From positions 129,625-159,335 of the forward strand of contig CAJFCJ010000077.1 in the NCBI GenBank assembly GCA_904063045.1: 29,711 nt of DNA, given 5' to 3'. The stretch is from Dimorphilus gyrociliatus (taxonomy: Eukaryota > Annelida > Polychaeta > Dinophilidae). The translations under genes and the position numbers were made by a program. The notes beneath the pieces are model-generated. The model had not been told where the DNA came from, did no database searches, and saw nothing but the letters and a program-made list of their open reading frames with translations. Shown here one piece after another: positions 22,301 through 29,711 of the stretch; the stretch's first letter is position 1, and the number at the start of each line of letters is the position of its first letter.

Positions 22301-25270
22301 ATTGTCGGAACAGTCTTGATTAAAATCACATACCAGTTGATATGCAATTTGTTCATTGTTAAGTAAACATTTAAATGTTGTAAGACCTGAACAATTTCTT
22401 TCATCTTCTCCAGAAAAACAGTCTTTAATACCATCACAGACTTGTACCAAACTAATACAAAATCTATCTTGAGAACAGTTAAATGTTGAATTTCTACATT
22501 CAATAGATAATTTGATAAAAGAGTTAAAAAAGCTTAAAAAGTTTTTTTGCGGATTAATATCAAAAAATTAAAGTTTTTCTCACAAAAGTAAACTACTTAG
22601 TTTTGTCAGTTAGAGCCTCTTTTCTATCTAAAATTTTACTCAAAATAATTTAATCAGTTTAATCAATAAAATTATTATAGAATTTACAAGAATAAGTTTG
22701 ACAAAAGATAACATTCCATAATTTATGCATACAGGAAACTGCTTGTCTATAATAATATGGCATTGCTATGATGTAAATATTTCTTTGATCTCTAATATAT
22801 TGAAAACATTCACTATTCAAACTAGAACGAGATAGTTCCTTGTAAAAGAAATTAATAAAATATTGAACAGTTTTATTTGTTGCATAAGATATCCAATTCT
22901 GCAAAAAAAACTAATTCAAATATGTTCAGTTTAATAATCAAAAAAGATAATTTAACATTTTGTGTCAAGAATTTAGATAAAAAACTGTTGGGTAAATTTG
23001 TTGGACTAATTTTTATCGAGTTTTTTTTCTTGTTCAAAGCTTGAATGGACATTTGTAAAAATATTAACATAAAATATCGTTATATTATTAATTTACTGGT
23101 TGGAATTTTTGAAAATGTCTTTTCGGATTCTCTTGTTTTTGAATTACCAGTTTTTATTCCAATATCAAATGAATAAAATTGCAATAAAATCAGATAATCA
23201 AATATTTGAAAAGCAAACTTGAATGGTTCATCAAAAAATGTAAGATTTCTATGGTTACAAATCATCTCCATCTCTGAGTAGGATATTTTAGATTTTGAAT
23301 AAAACAAGTAATAACAAGTATTGAATATTTTAAGACCATCTCCACAACCTGTATACTTAAATAATATAAATTATTTACTTATTTTTTCTTTTTGTCTTTA
23401 AGCTACCAGAAGTTTTTTCTTTTGTACATTTGATACTGTAAAGTCTATAAGTTTCCTCTACTTCATCAGTGGGCCTATTGAATAAACAAAAGAAAACAAT
23501 AACAACTACAAAAAAATACTTTTAAAAAATTTTGTTTGCATGATCATACAATTTGTTCAATCTTGATTTTGACCATTCTATCAAATTGCAATTAGATAAA
23601 TTTTTATTCCATTTCTGACATTTTAAATCAAAAATATTGTTATAAGAAAAATAACCAAGTGATTTTATATTTTTTATATGGAGAGATCCATCAGAAAATC
23701 GAAAATATTGACAAATTAAATTCAGTTCAAATTGTTGAATAGCTAAAGTTGAAATTCCATACCATTTATTCATAAATATAACTTGTAATAAACCAGTATA
23801 TTCTTGTAAATTATCAATATTATCAGTAGTGAAAAGTGAATGATTCGCATTAAATAGTCTAAAACTATATTCTAAAAAATCAAATTTTGTAGAGAGGCAA
23901 TTATTTTATTAGGAAATTTATTTTTTCAATTATAAGATACCAGTCAAATTTCGTATTTTTTCGCATGCAATATCAAAATATCGTGATTTGTCAATAAAAC
24001 TTTTCATGGAACAATTAAAAAGATCTTTTTCAAGAATTTTAGAACACATTGAGAGGAGAGGATGTTTACTAAATTTGGACTATTCTAAATTTATATACTC
24101 AGGTAACAGCTGAATTGTTTTATGACTTACCAGCACATTTAGCTCCACCACTGGAGTAGAATGACCACAGTATTGAAGATTCTGAATTATAATTTACAAG
24201 ATATAATACAAGAGATTCTAAAGACCATGACAAAATCTCTCATTGCTCTTTTTAAATAATTATGTCAAACCTTGAAAGAAGATGCACTAGTTTTTAATAC
24301 AAGTGGCTTTGGAATAGAGTTTAACCTTGTACAAACAAGATTATCAATATGTTGTTTTGATGGTAAATAATGTTTGTCATTTGTTTTTGAGTATGGGAAT
24401 TGGACAGATTTTGATTTTGAAAATTCACTATTAGAATGTATAGTAAATTTGAAATAGATTTCTAATAAACGAAATGCTTCTTTATTTAAATAAAGAATCT
24501 TTAAATAATTACCTGACACCTTTCCAAATGAACATTTTATTGTTATTCTATCAGAATTTACTATACTCTCACCAACAACTGGCCTATTATCTTCAAAACT
24601 TGAAATATGTATTATTTTCTGCGGGACTATTGTATTAGTATATCTATAGTAATGTACATTCTGACAAATTTTTTCTGTGATATTGTCAAATGAAGAAATT
24701 CCATAAGTAAATTTCTGCCAACGTAAAAGTGCCGGAAAGTATTTTTTTCGTTTAATTCTTGCAAAAAAGATGACTAAATAAATGAAAGATATGTATTTTT
24801 GTGGAGAAGCAAAAATGTTTAAATACTATTCTACAAACTAGGTGCATTAATTTTATAGCACTTCATGCATGAACAATCCAATTTTTTGGTATGATTTCTA
24901 AAGAATAACCATTCAAGTTCTCCATTAGTGTTCAAGTACTTGGTTCTAAATGTTGCTGATATAATTTTTGTTTTATTTAAACAATAGAGAAAGTAAGCGA
25001 AAGTTCCTTACCAAATGAACAGTTACAAGGATAGGAAAAAGCACCATAACTATCATATCCTGCTTTGGAACAAACGATTTTATAGCTAGTTTGATGACAT
25101 TTATTATGCTCAAAATGTGATGTTATATTCAATTTTTTATAAAATTTACTCAATTTAAAAAGAACATGAGTAAATTTTTCTTCAAGAATATCAATTTTAA
25201 TTTTCAATTCATCATTACAAGAAATAGAAATAAGAATTTTAAGACAAATCAAGATTTTCTTGATATTCAT
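18782..25270 (-). CDS. LGR-type GPCR with SRCR, lectin-like, LDLa, LRR and pseudokinase domains
   Basis: Predicted cell-surface receptor of roughly 1,650 aa. Well-phased exons: 25270-25012, 24955-24839, 24773-~24271, then after two uncertain exons (~24240-24131, ~24060-23941) 23871-23550, 23474-23407, 23348-23097, 23039-22957, 22898-22688, ~22530-22282, 22185-22012, 21944-21800, 21568-21339, 21215-19948, 19890-19617, 19545-19408, 19363-19277, 19207-18996, 18931-18782. Order: signal peptide MNIKKILICLKILISIS; Cys-rich region of unknown type; SRCR (NKWYGIST, LICQYF, LKCQKWNKNLSNC); C-type-lectin-like (FNTCYYLFY, EMEMIC, NVIFCQ); about six LDLa (e.g. VCDFNQDCSDNSDELFC); LRRs (NLIYLNLQKNKLTSME); LGR hinge CCF...CSDLLAS; seven helices with SFEKF for DRY, IIIWLP in TM6 and NSVLNPIFHTF in TM7; then a kinase-like tail. 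The GPCR core resembles GRL101/relaxin-receptor-type LGRs, so cAMP-linked signalling is an inference. Starting Met and N-terminal exon joints are the weakest part. Confidence 0.87.
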
Positions 25271-26943
25271 AATTATTTGTAGAAAAATAAGAGTACTTTT
25301 TTCTGTTGTAACAAATACGTTTTATCTTAAATTTAAATAAAAAATTAACAAATATATATGCGTTTTAGTAATTTAAAAAAACATATGACAAGAGAATGAT
25401 AATTGGTTTGGTTTGTAATAAAAACTACAATATTAAATATACAAAATTCTCATGTAGAAATGATAGGTTACAAATTCAAACATTCTTAATAAGATATATC
25501 ATTTCCCTATTACATATCAAAAGAATGGAAATATGATACTTTTATTTTCTTAGGCAACCTTTTGCACTACGAAATAGATAATAAACCCTAACCTGATTGT
25601 GGTGTGTATGTTAATAGTGTCAAAAATAGAGTGTGAACAAAACAAAGCTAATTAGCTATGTTCTATGTTAGTATAAATGTAATGATTGAATGCTTGAGGT
25701 GTGAGTGTGTGTCATGTGTTGACGGTAGACTAAAGCAGGCTTATATTATTGTTGTACAGCTGACATCGTGTCTTGTGGATGAAATGAGGTGAGGTCAAAT
25801 CAAACCATATGATGTGGCTTTATCATTCATTCATCATTAAAAAATTCATAGTAGATAGTCAAGATCACTCTATAGATCTAAAAGTTTTGTAACAAAGGGA
25901 ACAACTACTTGCAAAGAGTATTGAAACTTAAAATATGACTAATTTGACAAAATTCACTAACATAGCCATTTTAAAAAAGTGTTGAAAAAGTATTATTAGC
26001 TTAAATTGTAAAAAGAAAAGTACATTGTTTGATAACATGAATACTTCAATTCATTCTTGTTAAGAATGTAATATGAAAAAATAGATATTTGAACAGCGTT
26101 TCCTTTTGAGCAACATTTATAAACATATCAATTTTTCAATGTGATTTTACAAGATGATTTCTCTGCTCTAACATCATCTATAGAAATATGTGTTTTTACT
26201 AGTTCACTAAAGCCCTCACAAATAGAACCTTTCAAGTTTGTCCACAAATAATCTTAAAAAACGAATAATAATAATTAACTGCTTCAGTTAGAAAATTTAG
26301 CATCAGAATATAAGGAAGAAGTATGTCTGCTTAATACTTGTTATGTTGAGTAGTAATGTGTATAAAAATCTGCTTAAAAGTGAAAAAAATATAAACTTAG
26401 AAGGAAAGTATAATTGACATTTAATTGAACTGCTTTTAATACAAGGTAATAAAGTTATAGAGTAATTAACTGTAATATTAAAGTTTAAGATGCAAATGAT
26501 ATTTGTCTATAATTTGATAGAATCTGTTACCACAAATTATACATGCACCTGCTATGCCATAGACATGAAGGTCAGGAAGTTGTGCAAGAGAATTACTGAG
26601 GTCTTTTGTTGCCTGGTTATACTCTTTCTAGTGCCAACTTGGTGGAGTCTCATCCAAGACTTTGGTTATCTCAAGCCTTACAATCTTGCACTGTACACAA
26701 ATTTGAAGTAACACATTTATTTTATAAATGTATTATTTATAAATTGTCTTAAGATGTGTCAATTTTGTTGTTACAAACTATCAGGTTTTATTTAACAATT
26801 ATAGTTTTACAATAACAAAGAAGTCTCTATTCACTGAGATGAGATTCCGTGCAAAAGTTTCTAAATGAAGAAAATTGCAATAATTTGACAAAAAAATACA
26901 ATAGAATAAACAAGAATCCAACATATTATATTGAGGATAGCAA
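25271..26943. other. Upstream of the receptor gene; no confirmed gene
   Basis: This presumably contains the receptor's promoter. A plus frame at 26490-26711 (73 codons, hydrophobic middle VFCCLVILFLVPTW) lies in a slightly GC-richer patch. It has no recognised domain and no splice support, so it is not called as a gene. About 25690-25800 is also relatively G-rich. Nothing else stands out. Confidence 0.4.
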
Positions 26944-27142
26944 GGGGTTGACAGAAAACGTCCAGAAATTTCAGAGTAGATTTTGGATTGAGAAATGGTT
27001 AGGAAGAAGAAGACAGCAGCTGATATGTACTTAGGAGGGTCTCCCCTAAGGGTTAGGGGTAATAGAAAAGGTTAGGTACAGCCAGGAGCTGGGTTGGGGT
27101 TAGGTTAAAACCACTAATTTGTGGACGTTTTCTGTCCAAGTC
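26944..27142 (+). mobile_element. MITE copy E (199 bp)
   Basis: It starts GGGGTTGACAGAAAACGTCC and ends GGACGTTTTCTGTCCAAGTC, giving a nearly perfect TIR. The interior has ttaggggtaatagaaaagg and gggttggggttagg. It is closest to copies A and D (TGATATGTACTTAGGAGGGTC). No convincing 9-bp target duplication is visible, so the flanks have diverged or recombined. Confidence 0.85.
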
Positions 27143-28107
27143 ATTTTATAGCTTCATTTTTGTAAGAGTTTGAAAGAAGAATATCCTTTACCTCTACCAA
27201 AATGATTTTACTCTGTTATTTTTCTAATCCTTCATGTAGACCCACATGATATTTATATATATCCTAATCAATTCCCAAATAAAAAAGGCTGAAACTTTCT
27301 CAATTTTATAGCCTCACCCTGATATATTGTCTCAAAAACAGTTTAACGAAAGTATACAAGATGATATTTGTTAACAATTGCCTTTGATTTTGTAAAATGT
27401 AAATAATTTTTTAGTTCCTCAAATAACCTACAGATGGCTCTGACAACTCATTAAAAGGAATGTCATCCATTGAGATTGAAAATTTGCTGTACATCATTGT
27501 TTCTAAACCTAAAAACCGAACCCAATTTATTAATGCTCTTTTTAGGTTATATGTAGGGTACAGACAACAGTATTGTAAGTGTAGGAATAAATTCAAACAA
27601 GTTTTAAAACTAACCATTTCCTAAAATGTTTTCAGGATTGGAAATATTTGCCAACAGGTACGTTTGTACCCGACCCCATATAAATATGCTCATTTATGAT
27701 AATATTGAGGATTAGCCAGAATTTGAAGTAAGAAGAGGATAAGAAATGTTGGACTATATGCATTATAATTTTTATACATTTTGAAATAATCAAGGGATTT
27801 TTATACTTTTGTTTCTTTGTTTAAATATGCTTTTGAACTGAAAGTTGGTCAAATAATAACTCTGTGTCACTGTAATCCACTTCAATACCTTTCTTTGGCT
27901 ATATTGATCAAAATATAAAAAGGAAGAAAACGGCTTGTAGAGATACATACGTTCATTTACCCATTAAATTCCAGTTTTGAAAAGAAGTATTGAATTTAAG
28001 TTGAACTGTGCTGATAGAGAAAAACACTGTTGATCTATTTTTGTGATTTTATGTTCATACAAGTTGAAGTAGACATTCTATTATTTCATAGATAGCTGAA
28101 AGCCAAT
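27143..28107. other. Mostly non-coding; one possible short exon
   Basis: At 27434-27624 (plus), after an acceptor-like acctacag, an open frame reads GSDNSLKGMSSIEIENLLY and then ends in RQQYCKCRNKFKQV, followed by a stop. Its residue mix looks more protein-like than its surroundings, but I recognise no family and see no partner exon. The rest is AT-rich spacer. Confidence 0.25.
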
Positions 28108-28290
28108 GGGGCTGACAGAAAAAGTCCCAATGCGAAATATTTGAAATTAACATTTCAGAATGAAAAATGGTTAAGAGGAACAAAGTAGCTATTGATTTGT
28201 AGTTAAAGGGGTTCCATCTAAGGATTAGGGGTAATCAAAAAGGTTAAGGAGAGACAAGGGCTAGATTAGGGGTAGGGTAAAACCCAACTT
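28108..28290 (+). mobile_element. MITE copy F, right end missing
   Basis: It starts GGGGCTGACAGAAAAAGTCC. Its interior is closest to copies B and C (TGATTTGTAGTTAAAGG, ggttaaggagagacaaggg). Similarity stops shortly after gggtagggtaaaaccc, before the right TIR. It is therefore a truncated copy and no target duplication can be identified. Confidence 0.75.
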
Positions 28291-28440
28291 TATTTAATGA
28301 TAGCCTAGCAAATTCCCTAAATTTTTAAAAAAAGTAATAAAACAGAAATCAACTGTTCCCAAACACTAAAAAAAAGGATACTAACAAGTATAGTGATTCA
28401 GTAAATTTCTTCAAACTACACCATAATAAACCATGATTTA

Positions 28441-29047
28441 TTAATTATTGCTTAAAAATTGTTCAAGTGTTTTAGGAAAAAGAATGTCATTGATATTCAT
28501 CAGATTACATCTTTGATGGTCTCTTATAACCATTTCACTTGGATAATTTTTGCAATTTACTTTAATTATTGAGAAAGTCTCATCTTGAACATTTTGATCA
28601 AAAAAACTTATACTTTTGATTAGTTGCTTCTCCAAGAAGTCCACCTGATGACTTGTGGGAATTTAGATTGTTGATATACACATCTAGATATTCACCAGTC
28701 AAGATTTTTTTTGATTTCCTTTTCAACAAAACTACTCTCATTAAGTTTTGCATCATTTCTTTGTTGTTACCTCATCACGTTATACAATACCATCATCTAG
28801 CAATGTTACAGTGACAGTGGCCGTACCAGAACTAGTAATATTTAAAGTTGGGGTTTTAACAAAATTAAAATCAGGATTGATTGATGCTAAACTTTAAAAA
28901 GAGAAAAATTGTTGATGTTGAATACAGGGAAATTCTAAAAAAATATATTCTTACCTGCAAGTTAGTGGCAAAAAACCAGTAGTTATTTCAATTTCTCTTA
29001 GAAAGGAGGATTTCCCAAAACTCTGGAGGATGATGGTACAAGAGTAT
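28441..29047 (-). CDS. 3' part of an unidentified multi-exon gene
   Basis: Three exons join in phase: 29047-28955 (donor gtaaga), 28891-28786 (donor gtataa) and 28644-28441 with a TAA stop. The peptide includes CTIILQSFGKSSFLREIEI, then SINPDFNFVKTPTL and NITSSGTATVTVTLLDDGI, which looks like the alternating beta strands of an extracellular beta-sandwich. It ends in a Lys/Asn-rich tail (FLEKQLIKSISFFDQN, IKVNCKNYPSEMV). No family is recognised. The first acceptor (gaaaaagtag at 29048) implies earlier exons to the right, possibly beyond the window. Intron sizes (63 and 141 nt) match the other genes here. The exon model is inference from phase and splice sites only. Confidence 0.45.
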
Positions 29048-29711
29048 CTACTTTTTCAATATATAAAATGTTAAAAATAAGTTTATTTTTAAGAGGTAAT
29101 TTATTCTATTATTTAGAATATTGAAATTTTGTCTTTTTTTCTTCAGATTGAAATTATTCACTTATAGTTCCTTTTTAGTTGGGATTTGTTTGGGTTTTTT
29201 TTATTGATTTTGTCAAAATACCGAAACAGAATTCTGACACTTCACGAGTTCCAATTGTTTTTGGGAAGCAGACATAGAAAAATTAGAAAAAAGCATTAGA
29301 ATTACCTACTTAAAAAAAATTATACTGCTCATTTTAAAAATTTCCATTTTTGCTGCTTTAAAAGAATCACTACTGGCTCTGAGAGGGAATGAAATCTTTT
29401 AATATATAGACTTCTTTATTTGAAAATGCATAAAAGGTATAATGGATATAGGTTAACAGTGATATAGTGGTAGTTTTGAAAACTGCTTTTGAAAAAGTCC
29501 ATTGACTGTAGAAGCAATTTTCAAAATATAATTTTTGGCTAAGAACTTGATTGCCTATTGAATTTAGCTTTGTGAACATAATTCTTATATTTTTTTCGAT
29601 TAAATGAAGTTCCAGTCTTCAAGATTTTATATTAGCTTTTTCATTAGTAATTAGTAGTAATTAATTATTATTATTAAAGTATAATTCAAAATGGTCAAAT
29701 ATACAATCCAC
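29048..29711. other. Upstream of the partial gene, nothing firm
   Basis: This may contain introns or the first exons of the gene at 28441-29047. A minus frame at 29370-29579 (69 codons) shows no domain or clear splice partners. The right end is simple AT-rich sequence. Confidence 0.35.

Noticed and set aside
22168-22503. 111-codon minus frame overlapping the LDLa exon
   Set aside because: It is a different frame of the exon whose correct frame gives clear LDLa cysteines and the acidic DNSDE motif.
22873-23070. 65-codon minus frame starting MLIFLQMS
   Set aside because: It covers a real 83-nt lectin-region exon (23039-22957) but extends through both flanking introns.
27411-27617. 68-codon minus frame
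   Set aside because: The plus-strand frame over the same bases looks more protein-like, and the minus frame has no domain.
1-29711. CRISPR arrays, bacterial operons, tRNA or rRNA genes
   Set aside because: No regularly spaced repeats, Shine-Dalgarno-linked gene chains or cloverleaf/B-box patterns were found; introns and domains point to an animal genome.

Overview
The window is AT-rich DNA from an animal, most likely a compact-genome invertebrate. The genes are split by short GT-AG introns, mostly 44-100 nt, and the protein families are metazoan: a TRPA-type channel, an LGR-type GPCR with LDLa, C-type-lectin-like and SRCR modules, a PAN/Apple secreted protein and a CD225 protein. The FLYWCH/MULE relics would fit a rotifer, a mite or a similar small protostome, but the lineage cannot be fixed from sequence alone.

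Layout. (1) Bases 1-1861 are bounded by a perfect 81-bp inverted repeat and contain a CD225/IFITM-like gene (minus). (2) A degenerate FLYWCH remnant lies at 3056-3307 (minus). (3) Bases 3638-9759 (minus) hold a 20-exon TRPA-like ankyrin/ion-channel gene; its largest intron carries two oppositely oriented ~207-bp MITEs. (4) Bases 9760-18780 are mostly non-coding and repeat-rich. They hold a third MITE, a short possible secreted ORF, a decayed MULE transposase, a complete three-exon PAN-domain gene (13141-13623, minus), a PHD-like + FLYWCH gene (14472-15070, plus), a telomere-like tract inside a small inverted-repeat element, and a fourth MITE. (5) Bases 18782-25270 (minus) hold the most striking gene, a very large receptor. 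Its order is signal peptide, Cys-rich region, SRCR, C-type-lectin-like domain, about six LDLa repeats, LRRs, LGR hinge, seven-helix GPCR domain and a C-terminal protein-kinase-like domain whose HRD and DFG motifs are altered. (6) Bases 25271-29711 hold two more MITE copies and the 3' part of an unidentified multi-exon gene (28441-29047, minus).

The six MITE copies share a TIR close to GGGGTCGACAGAAAACGTCC and an interior with TTAGGG-like runs. Three have perfect 9-bp target duplications, which fits Mutator-type (MULE) mobilisation; a MULE transposase relic lies in the same window. Exon boundaries were worked out by hand from splice motifs, reading phase and domain continuity. They agree through almost all of the TRPA gene and the C-terminal two thirds of the receptor. 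A few N-terminal junctions of the receptor and one TRPA junction remain uncertain.
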